Below are positions 52,574 through 61,302 of a DNA stretch of 64,000 nt, one piece after another. Position 1 is the first letter of the stretch. The number at the start of each line of letters is the position of its first letter. A program made the position numbers and the translations under genes. The notes beneath the pieces were generated by a model that was given only the letters and a program-made list of their open reading frames with translations, did no database searches and was not told the DNA's origin. Origin of the DNA: Nannocystis exedens (GTDB taxonomy: Bacteria > Myxococcota_A > Polyangia > Nannocystales > Nannocystaceae); contig NZ_NETK01000001.1 of the NCBI RefSeq assembly GCF_002343915.1, positions 10,192,001-10,256,000 on the forward strand. Direction: 5' to 3'.

Positions 52574-52978
52574 ATGGCTCTGGTCCCCGAGACTCACTTG
52601 TTCCCCTGCGCCCGGTGCGACGAGCTGGTGCGCGTCGCCGATCCGGTCTGCCCCCACTGCGGGGTATCGCGGTCCCGATCGGAGCGCTCGGGCCCGTTGA
52701 CCGCGCTGGCCGCCGCCTTCGCGGTCGCCGCCTGCGGCACTCCGCAGCCCGAATACGGCAGCCCCGATACCGATTCGGAGGGCACGGAGGTGACCGACAC
52801 GGACGCGACGACGACGGACGCGACGACGACGGACGCGTCGACGACGGACGCGTCGACGACGGACGCGACGACGACGGACGCGTCGACGACGGACGCAACG
52901 ACGACGGACGCGACAGGCACGACGGCGCCGACGACCGGCGCGGGCTCGACGGCGACCACCGACGATACGACCGGGTAA
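52574..52978 (+). CDS. Zinc-ribbon protein with internal lipobox-like segment
   Basis: This 134-residue protein begins with a zinc-ribbon-like motif (CARC..VCPHCG, Cys at about residues 11, 14, 25 and 28). A hydrophobic helix follows, ending in a lipobox-like AVAAC near residue 54, then PQPEYGSPD and a tail of Thr/Asp/Ser repeats (TTDAS units). A folded zinc ribbon ahead of a lipoprotein-like cleavage motif is odd: the ribbon may stay in the cytoplasm, or be removed if the segment acts as a signal. ATG 52574 is preferred. Similar proteins recur in Nannocystaceae. It is convergent with the LRR gene across GGACATG hairpins. Confidence 0.8.
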   Translation: MALVPETHLFPCARCDELVRVADPVCPHCGVSRSRSERSGPLTALAAAFAVAACGTPQPEYGSPDTDSEGTEVTDTDATTTDATTTDASTTDASTTDATTTDASTTDATTTDATGTTAPTTGAGSTATTDDTTG

Positions 52979-53014
52979 CGGAGCACCTCGGCCGCGGGCG
53001 AGGCTTCGCAGCGG

Positions 53015-53047
53015 CATGTCCGTTCGGACATGTCTTCGGAGACATGG
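53015..53047. terminator. Overlapping CATGTCC-GGACATG hairpins between convergent genes
   Basis: CATGTCC (53015-53021) pairs with GGACATG (53026-53032), and CATGTC (53030-53035) pairs with GACATG (53042-53047). Both stems are perfect but share bases, so they are mutually exclusive. Confidence 0.65.
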
Positions 53048-53190
53048 TGATTCGGCCCGGTCGCGAGAGCGATCGCTCGCACCGAGCTGTCCTCACGGTC
53101 ATTTCCTTGGATGCAGGGAGACCCGCGGCGCGCTGCTCGGCGTCCAGGCGGAACAGGGCCCGCGCTTGCCCCGCGGGCAGCTCGGCAGAC

Positions 53191-54492
53191 CTAGCGCAGC
53201 TCCTCGCGCATGCTCTGGCCGACGATGTTCGCGCAGGGGAAGCGGGCGAGGAGCTCGGCCTCGTGGAGGATGTCGTTGTAGGCGAGGTCGAGCTCTTGCA
53301 GGCGGGGCAGGCGGGCCGAGGTCGCGAGCGCGCGGGCGCCGGCGTCGCCGATCCGGTTGTAGCGGAGCTCGAGCGATTCGAGGCGGCCGAGGTCGCGGGC
53401 CTGCGCGAGGGCCTCGATGCCGGCGTCGCCGACCGACGAGCACTCGAGGTCGAGGTGCACGAGCCCGCGCGTGTGGGGCGAGGCCGCGAGGAGCGCCAGC
53501 CCCCGATCGCCGAGCTCGTTGCCGCCGAGGTTGAGGTCCTCGATCCGCGCGAGCAGCGGCTCGGCCGCGAGCCGCGATACGCCCGCGAAACTCAGGCCCA
53601 CCGCGTAGAGCTGGAGGCCGCGGAGGGCGGTGAGCGTTTCGCTGCCGACGAGGGCGCAGACGCCGTCGTCGCCGATCGGATCGTACGCCAGGTCGAGCGC
53701 CTCGAGGGCGCCGAGGCGGGGCGAGCTCGCCAGCGCGATGGCGCCGCGGGGACCGATCCGGTTGTACGTCAAGCGAAGCCGGCGCAGCCGCGGTGGCGCC
53801 GAGGCGGCGATCAGCGCGGCTCCCTCGTCGCCGATGTCGTTCTTCCACAGATCGATCGCCTCGTGCCCGGCGGTGAAGGGCGCCGCGAGCAACGCGGCGA
53901 CCGACGCCGGACCGAGCGCGTTGTTGGCGAGGTCGAGCTCGAGCGGTGCATGCAAATGCGGCGACCGCAACAAGCCGGTACATGCCTCGTCGCCGAGCTC
54001 GAGGTGACACAGCCGGAGCCGCCGCAGGACCGCGAGCTCGGGGCGACTCGCCACCGCGCGGGCGAGAGCGCCGTCGAACGCGCCGCCTCGCGGGGGGCGC
54101 ATGAAGCAGACGGAGCGCAGCAGCGGCGCGAGGGCCAGCAGCCGATCGGCGGCCGCGGCGAACACGTCGGCGGGGACGTGGAGCTCCTCGACGAAGCCGC
54201 GATGGAAGGTGTAGGGCCGGTAGTTGGCTTGACCGGCGGCGCCGAGGAGCTCGCGGAGCTCGCCGACCCACGCGGCCTCGTGCCGCCGCAGCAGCGCGTC
54301 CGCCCGCTGCCAGGGGTCCTGCGCGGCGCTCGGGGTCGCGGACGCCGAGGCACACTGCAGCCGGATGAATTCACCGCGCGGGTCGCCGCGCTGCGTCAGC
54401 CAGTCGGCGAAGGCCAGCCGCGGCGCGTCGTCCCGCGGGGCGGCGACGATCTCGGCCATGAAGTCGCGCTCGGCGCTCGCGGTCCCAGGCAT
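53191..54492 (-). CDS. TIGR02996 leucine-rich-repeat protein
   Basis: This 433-residue soluble protein opens with the repeat-companion domain (FMAEIVAAPRDDAPRLAFADWLTQRGDPRGEFIRLQ) characteristic of the TIGR02996 family in myxobacteria and planctomycetes. About ten leucine-rich repeats follow, of the L..L.L..N.IGD.GA..LA type (ribonuclease-inhibitor-like). The role is probably protein-protein interaction. ATG 54492 is chosen; a second Met lies 11 residues later. Unlike the related gene at 38749 it appears intact. It lies 69 nt downstream of the thioredoxin-like gene on the same strand. Confidence 0.92.
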   Translation of the reverse strand: MPGTASAERDFMAEIVAAPRDDAPRLAFADWLTQRGDPRGEFIRLQCASASATPSAAQDPWQRADALLRRHEAAWVGELRELLGAAGQANYRPYTFHRGFVEELHVPADVFAAAADRLLALAPLLRSVCFMRPPRGGAFDGALARAVASRPELAVLRRLRLCHLELGDEACTGLLRSPHLHAPLELDLANNALGPASVAALLAAPFTAGHEAIDLWKNDIGDEGAALIAASAPPRLRRLRLTYNRIGPRGAIALASSPRLGALEALDLAYDPIGDDGVCALVGSETLTALRGLQLYAVGLSFAGVSRLAAEPLLARIEDLNLGGNELGDRGLALLAASPHTRGLVHLDLECSSVGDAGIEALAQARDLGRLESLELRYNRIGDAGARALATSARLPRLQELDLAYNDILHEAELLARFPCANIVGQSMREELR

Positions 54493-54561
54493 CGCCGCCG
54501 AGGATACGCCTGCGCGCGCGGGCCGTCGCATGCGTCGGTGCGCTCGCGGCCGAGCGTCGCG

Positions 54562-55119
54562 TCAGGACGAGGGACCGAGGTCGGTGCGCCCGGTGACGAG
54601 CCCGGTCTTGCTGCCGTCGAGCAGCGCGAGCAGCTCGCGCTCGATGCCGTTCGGCGCGCTCTCGACGATCCGGCCGACCTCGCGACCGTCGCGCACGACG
54701 ATCACCGTCGGGACGTAGCGCAGATCGAGCCCCTCCTTGTCGAACCCGGGCGCGGTCTTCTGGCGGTCGACGCCGACGTACTTCAGCGTGAACGGCAGGT
54801 CGGGGCCGGCGACGTCGAGGGCCTTCCACAGCCGGGGGACCTCGCGCCGCGAATCGCCGCACCAGGTGCCGAAGATGACCGTCACCTCGGCGCCGGGCGG
54901 CACGCTCGCCAGCTTCGCGGCGGCCTCGCCGTCGATCTCCGCGTCGCTGATCCAGCCCGGCACCTGGCGCTCGACCTCGGCGCGCTCGAGCGGACCGACC
55001 AGCACCGGCGGGGCCTGGTCCTGCGACGGCGAGGAGGGCGGGGTCGTCTCGCCGGAGCGACAGCCCGAGGCGGCGAGCAAGACGGAGACGGCGAGGGTGC
55101 GAGGCAGGTCCGCGGACAT
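54562..55119 (-). CDS. Thioredoxin-like lipoprotein
   Basis: This 185-residue lipoprotein has lipobox LAASGC (Cys20) and a thioredoxin-fold domain from about residue 70. The active-site loop reads GTWCGDS, with one Cys and a Ser or Asp where the second redox Cys would be. Disulfide reduction by the usual dithiol mechanism is therefore unlikely; a monothiol or peroxidase-type role is possible. The cis-Pro region YVPTVIV and the following strand are conserved. It sits 33 nt downstream of the cytochrome P450 gene and may be co-transcribed with it. Confidence 0.88.
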   Translation of the reverse strand: MSADLPRTLAVSVLLAASGCRSGETTPPSSPSQDQAPPVLVGPLERAEVERQVPGWISDAEIDGEAAAKLASVPPGAEVTVIFGTWCGDSRREVPRLWKALDVAGPDLPFTLKYVGVDRQKTAPGFDKEGLDLRYVPTVIVVRDGREVGRIVESAPNGIERELLALLDGSKTGLVTGRTDLGPSS

Positions 55120-55152
55120 GACGGCGGGACGATAGCAAACTCGCGGCGAGCT

Positions 55153-56466
55153 TCAGGCGACCCGTTGCATGCGCACGCCGGTCTGCGGTCCGAGGGTGAT
55201 CCGGCGCCGCACGATCGGCACCGGCCGGGGCTCGCGCAGCGCCAGCGTGGCCTCCCGCAGCAGCACCGCCAGCGCGATCCGCAGCTCGTAGAGCGACAGC
55301 GCGGCGCCCAGGCAGCGGCGGATGCCGCCGCCGAACGGCACGAATTCGGACGCGCTCGGCTTGCGGTCGAGCATCCGCTGCGGGTCGAAGCGCGTCGGGT
55401 CGGGGTAGAGGTCGGCGCGCTGGTGGACCAGCGGCAGGGCGACGCCGATCGAGGTGCCGGCGGGCAGCTCGTAGTCGCCGAGGCGCCACGGCCGTCGCAG
55501 CCGCCGCAGCACCATCTCGACGACCGGGTGCAGGCGCAGCGTCTCGTCGATCACCGCGCCGAGGAACGGCAGCTTGGCCAGCTCCTCCGGCGCGGCCGGG
55601 GCCGCCGCGAGCTCGTCCAGCAGGCGGGCGCGGACGTGGGCGTTCTCGGGCCGGTGCAGCTCCTCGAGCGCGGCGGCGAAGGTCGTCGCGGTGGTCTCGT
55701 GGCCGGCGATCAGCAGGGTGCGCAGCTCGTCGCGGACGTCGCGATCGGTCAGCCTCGAGCCGTCCTCGTAGCGCGCGCTCAGCATCATCGACAGGATGTC
55801 GTCGCGCTCGCTCGCGCGGTCGCGGATCCGGTCGATCTGCTCGTAGAGGAGGCGATCGACGTCGTCCGAGCGCCGCAGGAACCGCGCCCACGGGCCGAGC
55901 CCGAACGGGGCCCGCTGGAAGGCCTCGGCGGCCATGAAGATCGGCAGCGCCGCGTCGAGCATGGCGACGATCGCCTGCGTGTGGCGCTCGACCAGCGCGC
56001 GCTCCTCGACGCCGTAGACCGCGCGGACGATGACCTCGAGCGAGATCTGCAGGCCCAGGTCGAGCGCGTTGAACTCCTGCCCCGGGGCGACGCCGGCGAG
56101 CGCCCGCCGCGTCGCCGAGACCATCGTGTCGCCGAAGGCCCGCATGCGCTCGCCGTGGAACGGCGGCAGCAGCAGCTTGCGCTCGCGCCGGTGCGGCTCG
56201 CCGGCCATCAGCAGCAGCGAGTGCTGGCCGAACAGCGGGATCAGCGTCGTGGCCCCGAAGGTGTCGAACAGCTCGACGTCCTGGATGCCGAAGATCTCGC
56301 GGGCGAGCCGCGGATCGGCGGTGAGGACCAATTTCCCGTGGGCCAGCGGGAGCGTGAAGGGGTCGCCGTATTTGTCGCGAGCCCGCGTCATCGCCCCGAT
56401 GGGCTCGCGCATCACCGCGAAGCTGGTCAGCAAGGTCGAGCGTGGTCCAGGGGGCAGGGCCGGCAT
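55153..56466 (-). CDS. Cytochrome P450
   Basis: This 437-residue soluble haem monooxygenase has family motifs in order: the I-helix AGHETTATT (oxygen activation) near residue 245, ETLR (ExxR) near 305, and the haem-binding FGGGIRRCLG with axial Cys385. The N-terminus (PPGPRSTLL) is of the CYP102/CYP110-like bacterial type without a membrane anchor. The substrate cannot be predicted; fatty acids or secondary metabolites are usual. No ferredoxin or reductase gene is nearby. The start at 56466 matches family length; an upstream extension to 56742 is discarded. Confidence 0.96.
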   Translation of the reverse strand: MPALPPGPRSTLLTSFAVMREPIGAMTRARDKYGDPFTLPLAHGKLVLTADPRLAREIFGIQDVELFDTFGATTLIPLFGQHSLLLMAGEPHRRERKLLLPPFHGERMRAFGDTMVSATRRALAGVAPGQEFNALDLGLQISLEVIVRAVYGVEERALVERHTQAIVAMLDAALPIFMAAEAFQRAPFGLGPWARFLRRSDDVDRLLYEQIDRIRDRASERDDILSMMLSARYEDGSRLTDRDVRDELRTLLIAGHETTATTFAAALEELHRPENAHVRARLLDELAAAPAAPEELAKLPFLGAVIDETLRLHPVVEMVLRRLRRPWRLGDYELPAGTSIGVALPLVHQRADLYPDPTRFDPQRMLDRKPSASEFVPFGGGIRRCLGAALSLYELRIALAVLLREATLALREPRPVPIVRRRITLGPQTGVRMQRVA

Positions 56467-56858
56467 GGCGGGAGTGTCGTGGATGCGGACGCGCCTGCCA
56501 ATGGCACGAGATCGCGCCGACGAGCCGCGAGCGCATGCACGTCGAAGGTGTGGGTCAGGGCTCGCGCGTCTGGTTCCCGAAGCCGCAGCGCTCGAAGCAC
56601 TCGGCCGTCGAGCGGGCCGAGCTCGACAGGTTCTTCGCCGGCTTCGTCCCCGGCGAGGCGAAGCGAGGGGAGGGCTCGCGCTGCCGGCGGCGCGAGCCCG
56701 TCGGGTACTGATGTGCCCGAATGAACATGTCCGATGAGACACATGAGAGGTCCGCCGCGGGCGCGCGGGAGCGGGGCGGCCTCCGCCCGCACTTGCGGGG
56801 GCGGGCTCGCGATCCGGTGTAAGTCGCGAGCGCCGGGGCGGCGTTTCGGGGAGCGACG
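56467..56858. other. Divergent intergenic region upstream of P450
   Basis: 390 nt between the P450 gene and the Cys-motif protein. A 59-codon plus-strand frame (56535-56711) is open but has no recognisable family and no good ribosome-binding site. A degenerate CATGTCCGATGAGACACATG dyad lies at about 56727-56746. Confidence 0.4.
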
Positions 56859-57506
56859 ATGGACACGCGTACCCTGAAGATCTCCCGGCCTTGCCCCATC
56901 GACCTCGACGCCGACCGCAGCGGGCGGCAATTCTTTTGTCACCACTGTCAGAAGGACGTCCACGTCCTCGCCAACTGGCCCCGCGCCGAGGCCGAGGCGT
57001 TCCTGGCCGCCAACCGCGGCCGCTCGGTGTGCGTCTCGTTGCGGCGCGACGCCGATGGAGAGCTGCAGTACGCCGACTCGCCGGCGCGCCCGCGCCCGCC
57101 CGCGCTGGTCCCGGTGACGCGCCTGCGCCGGCGCTGGCTGCCCGAGGCGGCGGCAGCGGCCGGCGTGGCCGCGGTCCTCAGCGCCTGCACGCCGCGCGGG
57201 CCGGTGAAGGGCTCGGAGAAGCTGGCGAGCGAGGACGAGATCCTGATGCGCCCGGCCGAGGGCGGGGTCGACGCGCCCCACGCGATCGAGCCTCCGACTC
57301 CGCCGTCGACCGTCGAGGACGAGCTGGACCCGGGGCCGATGCTCAAGGGCGAGCTGGACCCGGCGCCGCGGATCGAGCGCGGCGAGAAGCCCGCGACCAC
57401 GCCCCCGCCCGCCGCTCGCCGCCCGCGCGCGCCGACCCGGGCGCCGGAGCCGAAGGCCGCGAAGGAGCCCGAGCTGCAGGAGTTCGACGGCGGCATCGAT
57501 CTGTGA
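56859..57506 (+). CDS. Cys-motif protein with internal lipobox-like segment
   Basis: This 215-residue protein has an N-terminal Cys/His cluster (RPCPIDLD..FFCHHCQKDVHVL) of probable zinc-binding type, followed by NWPRAEAEAFLA..SVCVSL. A hydrophobic helix ends in a lipobox-like LSAC near residue 109. The remainder is Pro/Glu/Lys-rich and disordered, ending FDGGIDL. The architecture parallels the 52574 protein, with a cytosolic-type metal domain before a lipoprotein-like motif. This N-terminal pattern recurs in myxobacterial proteins of unknown role. ATG 56859 is the only good start. The histidine phosphatase gene follows 159 nt later. Confidence 0.8.
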   Translation: MDTRTLKISRPCPIDLDADRSGRQFFCHHCQKDVHVLANWPRAEAEAFLAANRGRSVCVSLRRDADGELQYADSPARPRPPALVPVTRLRRRWLPEAAAAAGVAAVLSACTPRGPVKGSEKLASEDEILMRPAEGGVDAPHAIEPPTPPSTVEDELDPGPMLKGELDPAPRIERGEKPATTPPPAARRPRAPTRAPEPKAAKEPELQEFDGGIDL

Positions 57507-57665
57507 GCGACGCTCCGAGCGGTCACCGCCGATCGCCGGGTGACTTCGACGGCGCGTCGGCAGCGATCCGAGCGACCGGGCTACCGTCCCGCTCCGCGCC
57601 CGCACACGACGTCGGAGGCGGCCGACGACTTGCACTTCGCGCGGAACCGGCGACCCTCGGAGCCC

Positions 57666-58343
57666 ATGTCCACCCGGATCTTGCTCATCCGCCACGGCGC
57701 CACCGTGCTGTCCGCCGAGGACCGCTTCGCCGGTTCGACCGACGTCGAGCTGTCCGACGAGGGGCGGCGCCAGGCCCGATGCCTGGGCGAGCGCCTCGCC
57801 GATCAGGCGCTGGCGGCCGTGTACGCGAGCCCGCTGCGCCGCGCGTTCGAGACGGCCACGCTGGTGGCTACCGCCTGCCGGCGCGAGCCGATCGCCGACG
57901 CCGGCCTGCGAGAGATCGACCACGGCCGCTGGGAGGGCCGCACGCGCGCGGAGGTCGAGGCGCGCTTCCCCGAGGAGTACGCCGCGTGGGAAGAGGACCC
58001 GTACACCTTCGCCCCCGAGGGCGGCGAGCCGGGCCTCGCGGTGATGGCCCGCGCGCTGCCCGTCATCCGCCGGATCGTGCTGCAGCACCCCGACCAGACC
58101 GTCGCCGTCGTCTCGCACAAGGCGACCATCCGCCTGGTCCTGTCGAGCCTCCTCGGCATCGACGCCCGCGGCTACCGCGACCGCCTCGACCAGGCGCCCG
58201 CGTGCCTCAACATCCTCGAGTTCAAGGACGTCGTGCGCGCCCGCCTGATGCTCTATAACGACGTGTCGCACTACGCGGCCCACCCCGCGCGCCCGGGGGC
58301 GAAGCTGTCGAAGTGGTGGGACCCGTCCGCGGATGACCGATGA
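57666..58343 (+). CDS. Histidine phosphatase (phosphoglycerate-mutase superfamily)
   Basis: This 225-residue cytosolic enzyme has the phosphohistidine motif LIRHGAT near residues 6-12. A second Arg lies in SPLRRAFETA near 56, a Glu in LREIDHGRWEGR near 80, and the late His in VVSHKATIR near 145. The layout matches the CobC/GpmB branch (alpha-ribazole phosphatase-like and broad-specificity phosphatases). No cobalamin genes are nearby, so a general phosphatase is assumed. ATG 57666 is chosen from the family N-terminus. Dense CATG-type dyads follow the stop. Confidence 0.93.
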   Translation: MSTRILLIRHGATVLSAEDRFAGSTDVELSDEGRRQARCLGERLADQALAAVYASPLRRAFETATLVATACRREPIADAGLREIDHGRWEGRTRAEVEARFPEEYAAWEEDPYTFAPEGGEPGLAVMARALPVIRRIVLQHPDQTVAVVSHKATIRLVLSSLLGIDARGYRDRLDQAPACLNILEFKDVVRARLMLYNDVSHYAAHPARPGAKLSKWWDPSADDR

Positions 58344-58370
58344 GACATGCCCGATGAGGCATGCCGGCAT

Positions 58371-58394
58371 GGACATGTTCGATCGAGCATGTCC
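58371..58394. terminator. 24-bp near-palindrome GGACATGTTCGATCGAGCATGTCC
   Basis: Self-complementary except for one mismatched pair, 28 nt after the histidine-phosphatase stop. GACATGCC and GGCATGCC half-sites precede it (58343-58368). Confidence 0.65.
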
Positions 58395-58764
58395 TGTCGT
58401 ACCCCGCCGGTCGGCGCCGGTTGCTCGCCCCGGCAGCCCGCTCCGCGCACGACGGCGTTCGCTCGGACGCGGCAGTCGCGACCACATCGCGGACATTCGC
58501 GAGAAGAGTAGGACCGTGCCGCGGAGATCACGATCTCATGGCCGCGACACGGCTTGCGAGCGGCCGTGGATCACGCGGGCCGTGTGTCGTGAATGACACG
58601 GCCTGGCCGCGGCAGCGAGAGCCGCCCGCGACGTCGAGCCGTTCGTCACACGCCCCGCGAACGCCCCGATCATCACGCGCTAGCTTTCTCGGTCGACGCG
58701 GAGCGCCGGTGTCGGACCGCGATCGGTCGTGTGTCCGGGTGCTCCGCTTCCGCAGGAGGTTCTG
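58395..58764. other. Upstream region of ggt
   Basis: About 370 nt with no gene. A perfect 8-bp inverted repeat, GGCCGTGT (58578-58585) and ACACGGCC (58596-58603), lies about 160 nt before the ggt start and could be a regulatory site. AGGAGG (58754-58759) is the ggt ribosome-binding site. Confidence 0.45.
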
Positions 58765-60714
58765 ATGTCGTTACCAGATCGATGGACAGTGTCATGGGGC
58801 GCGTGGGTGTTGCTCGCCGCCGCGCTCGTCGGCCAGACGGCGTGTATCGACGCGGACGAGGCCGCGGCCGCCGACGCCGAGGAGGTCGAGTTCCGCGCCT
58901 TGCCCGACGCCCGGCTACCCACGTCGCCGAATCAGATCGGGCCCGGACCGGCCTTCTACGGCGGAGTCGTCACGACCACCGAGCCGCTGGCCGCCGCCGC
59001 CGGCCGCGACATCCTCGCGCAGGGCGGGAACGCCGTCGACGCCGCGGTCGCCGTGCAGTTCATGCTCAGCGTCGTGGAGCCGCAGTCCTCGGGCATCGGC
59101 GGCGGCGGCTTCATGCTGATCCACCTCGCGGACGCGCTGCCGGAGGAGACCATCGTGGTCGACTTCCGCGACGTCGCGCCCGCGAACGCCACGATCGGGA
59201 TGTTCGACACCTCGCACTCGTCCGACGTCAAGGGCTCGAGCGGCTACGCGGTGGGCGTGCCGGGCACCGTGAAGGGCATGCTCTACGCGCTCGAGCAGTA
59301 CGGCACGATGTCGCGCGCGGCCGTGCTGGCCCCCGCGATCGCGGCGGCCGGCGACGGCTTCAACATCAGCTCGCGCCTGGCCGGGGACACCGGGTCGTCG
59401 CAGCTGCGCCTCGAGACCACCGCCAACGCGCTCAACAAGGGCTACTACGCCGAGGCCCGCGCGGTGTTCCGCCCGGGCGGCAACAGCTTGCCCACCGGCG
59501 CCTTGCTCAGGCAGCCCAGGCTGGCGACGACGCTGCAGGCGATCGCGGCGCGCGGCGCCACCGCGTTCTACAGCTGCGCCGACCCGTCGGGGATCGCGGC
59601 GGCGATCGTCGAGACCCAGACCGCGACCCGCAGCAGCAACTCCGGCGGTCGCGGGCGCATGACCTGCGCCGACCTGGCCAACTACCGGCTCGGCGTGTTC
59701 GATCCGGACCACGCCAACCCCGACTTCAACCACGCGCCGGTCATCGGCAGCTATCACGGCCACACGATCGTGACCGCCCCGCCGCCGTCGTCCGGCGTCT
59801 TCCTCGTGCAGATGCTCGACCTGCTCGAGCGGCTCCAGGCGCAGTGGGGCTTCTCGATCGGCAGCGGCAACTACGAGTTCGGCGAGGTCGGGACCCTCAA
59901 CGTCATGCAGGAGGTGATGCGCGCCGCGTTCGCCGATCGCGGGCGCTGGCTCGGCGATCCCGACTTCTATCCGGTCCCGGTCGCCGGCCTGCTCGCGCCG
60001 AGCTACATCCAGACCCGCGCCAACCTGATCACGCCGGGGAAGCGGCGCTCGAGCTTCTCCGCCGGCAGCCCGCCGAGCGGGCCGATCGCCCAGAAGAAGC
60101 CCGGCAACGGGTCGGCGAAGGAGCGCGAGGGCGTCGACACCACCCACTTCACCGTCATCGACGAGGCCGGCAACGTCGTCAGCGTCACCAGCACGATCAG
60201 CGACCTGTGGGGCAGCGGCCTGATGGTGCGCGGCCGCGGGTTCATGCTCAACAATCAGCTGCCCAACTTCAACGACGACCCCCAGGGCACCGCGGCCGAC
60301 CCGGCGGCCAACGACGTCGAGGGCGGCAAGAGCCCGCGCACGACGATCGCCCCGACCCTGGTGTTCCTCGGCGACGAGCTCGTCGCCGCCTACGGCTCGC
60401 CCGGCGGCACGGGGATCATCAACGCGATCCTGCAGGTGACGCTCAACCTCATCGATCACGACATGAGCCTGCGGACGGCGGTGCTGCGGCCGCGGCTGTC
60501 GCTCGACGGCGGCGGCAGCGGGACGGACACCGAGATCGAGTCCGGCTTCAGCTCGCAGGTGCGCTCGAGCCTGGAGAAGATGGGCTACGACTTCGACTCG
60601 ACCAGCTCGATCGGCGCGGTGCAGGCGATCGTCACCTACCCGGGCGGCGGTCAGCAATACGGCGCCGCCGACCCGCGCCGGATCGGCGGCGTCAGCGGGC
60701 TCGACGAGCACTGA
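58765..60714 (+). CDS. ggt: Gamma-glutamyltransferase
   Basis: This 649-residue exported Ntn-hydrolase transfers or hydrolyses the gamma-glutamyl group of glutathione. It is made as a proenzyme that cleaves itself before the catalytic Thr in DTTHFTVID (first Thr of TTH, about residue 459). The N-terminal GGNAVDAAVA and SGIGGGGFM motifs, the late EGGKSPRTTIAPTL and the YGSPGGTGI motif are all present. The signal peptide ends VGQTAC, so it is probably a lipoprotein. The start is fixed by a strong AGGAGG ribosome-binding site. It is slightly longer than E. coli Ggt (580 aa) because of insertions. Confidence 0.96.
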   Translation: MSLPDRWTVSWGAWVLLAAALVGQTACIDADEAAAADAEEVEFRALPDARLPTSPNQIGPGPAFYGGVVTTTEPLAAAAGRDILAQGGNAVDAAVAVQFMLSVVEPQSSGIGGGGFMLIHLADALPEETIVVDFRDVAPANATIGMFDTSHSSDVKGSSGYAVGVPGTVKGMLYALEQYGTMSRAAVLAPAIAAAGDGFNISSRLAGDTGSSQLRLETTANALNKGYYAEARAVFRPGGNSLPTGALLRQPRLATTLQAIAARGATAFYSCADPSGIAAAIVETQTATRSSNSGGRGRMTCADLANYRLGVFDPDHANPDFNHAPVIGSYHGHTIVTAPPPSSGVFLVQMLDLLERLQAQWGFSIGSGNYEFGEVGTLNVMQEVMRAAFADRGRWLGDPDFYPVPVAGLLAPSYIQTRANLITPGKRRSSFSAGSPPSGPIAQKKPGNGSAKEREGVDTTHFTVIDEAGNVVSVTSTISDLWGSGLMVRGRGFMLNNQLPNFNDDPQGTAADPAANDVEGGKSPRTTIAPTLVFLGDELVAAYGSPGGTGIINAILQVTLNLIDHDMSLRTAVLRPRLSLDGGGSGTDTEIESGFSSQVRSSLEKMGYDFDSTSSIGAVQAIVTYPGGGQQYGAADPRRIGGVSGLDEH

Positions 60715-60850
60715 CGCGCGACTTCGGCGGCGCGGCTGCTCTCGCCGCCGCGCCGTCGCGGCGAGGGCCTCGTGGACGCGCGCGCCGCGGCGACCTCTGC
60801 GGTCGCGGTCGGGCCGGGCGAGCCGGATCGCCGGGCGCCACGCTTCCCGC

Positions 60851-60882
60851 TTGACCTTGACACCGACGTCAAGGTTTAGGGT
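60851..60882 (+). promoter_or_regulatory. MerR-type promoter with operator dyad
   Basis: TTGACC (60851-60856) and TAGGGT (60877-60882) are separated by about 20 bp. The dyad CCTTGAC..GTCAAGG (60855-60874, 6-nt centre) lies inside the spacer. An over-long spacer filled by a palindrome is characteristic of MerR-regulated promoters. GGAGGAG follows just before the ATG at 60901. Confidence 0.75.
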
Positions 60883-60900
60883 GCCGTCCGGGAGGAGTCG

Positions 60901-61302
60901 ATGAAGATCGGAGAGCTCGCAGCGCGGACGGGGGTCAGCCCCCGCGCGATCCGCCATTACGAGAAGGCCGGGCTGCTCAGCGCCGGCCGTCTCCTCAATG
61001 GCTATCGCGACTTCGGCGACGAGGCGGTGGCCGAGGTGAAGCACGTCGTGCGCATGATCCGGCTCGGCTTCTCGCTCGAAGAGATCGCGACCTTTCCGGC
61101 CTGCATGTTCACCGGCGGCGCCGCCGTGATCTGTCCCGTCGCCATGCAGGCGCACCGCGACAAGCTCGAGGAGATCGAGACGCTGATCGCGGAGCTGGAG
61201 GAGCGTCGTGATCGCCTGCTCGCGACCCTCAAGGCCGCGGCGCAGCAGAGCGCCGAGGCGGCGAGGACCGCGAGTCGCAACCAGGAGGCGACTGGACCAT
61301 GA
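60901..61302 (+). CDS. MerR-family transcriptional regulator
   Basis: This 133-residue regulator has an N-terminal winged helix (MKIGELAARTGVSPRAIRHYEKAGLL), the wing region GYRDFGDEAVAEV and a C-terminal coiled-coil (LEEIETLIAELEERRDRLL) for dimerisation. Two Cys (PACMF and VICPV, near residues 67 and 78) sit before the coiled-coil and might bind a metal or sense redox, though the classical MerR/SoxR Cys spacing is absent. It overlaps the hydrolase start by 4 nt (ATGA). It very likely autoregulates the operon through the dyad at 60855-60874. Confidence 0.95.
   Translation: MKIGELAARTGVSPRAIRHYEKAGLLSAGRLLNGYRDFGDEAVAEVKHVVRMIRLGFSLEEIATFPACMFTGGAAVICPVAMQAHRDKLEEIETLIAELEERRDRLLATLKAAAQQSAEAARTASRNQEATGP

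Noticed and set aside
56535..56711. 59-codon plus-strand frame between P450 and the Cys-motif gene
   Set aside because: No ribosome-binding site, no homology recognised, and equally open on the minus strand; kept only as a note.
52615..56724. Long plus-strand frame over the LRR, thioredoxin-like and P450 genes
   Set aside because: All three minus-strand genes have clear motifs; the plus-strand translation is only a shadow.
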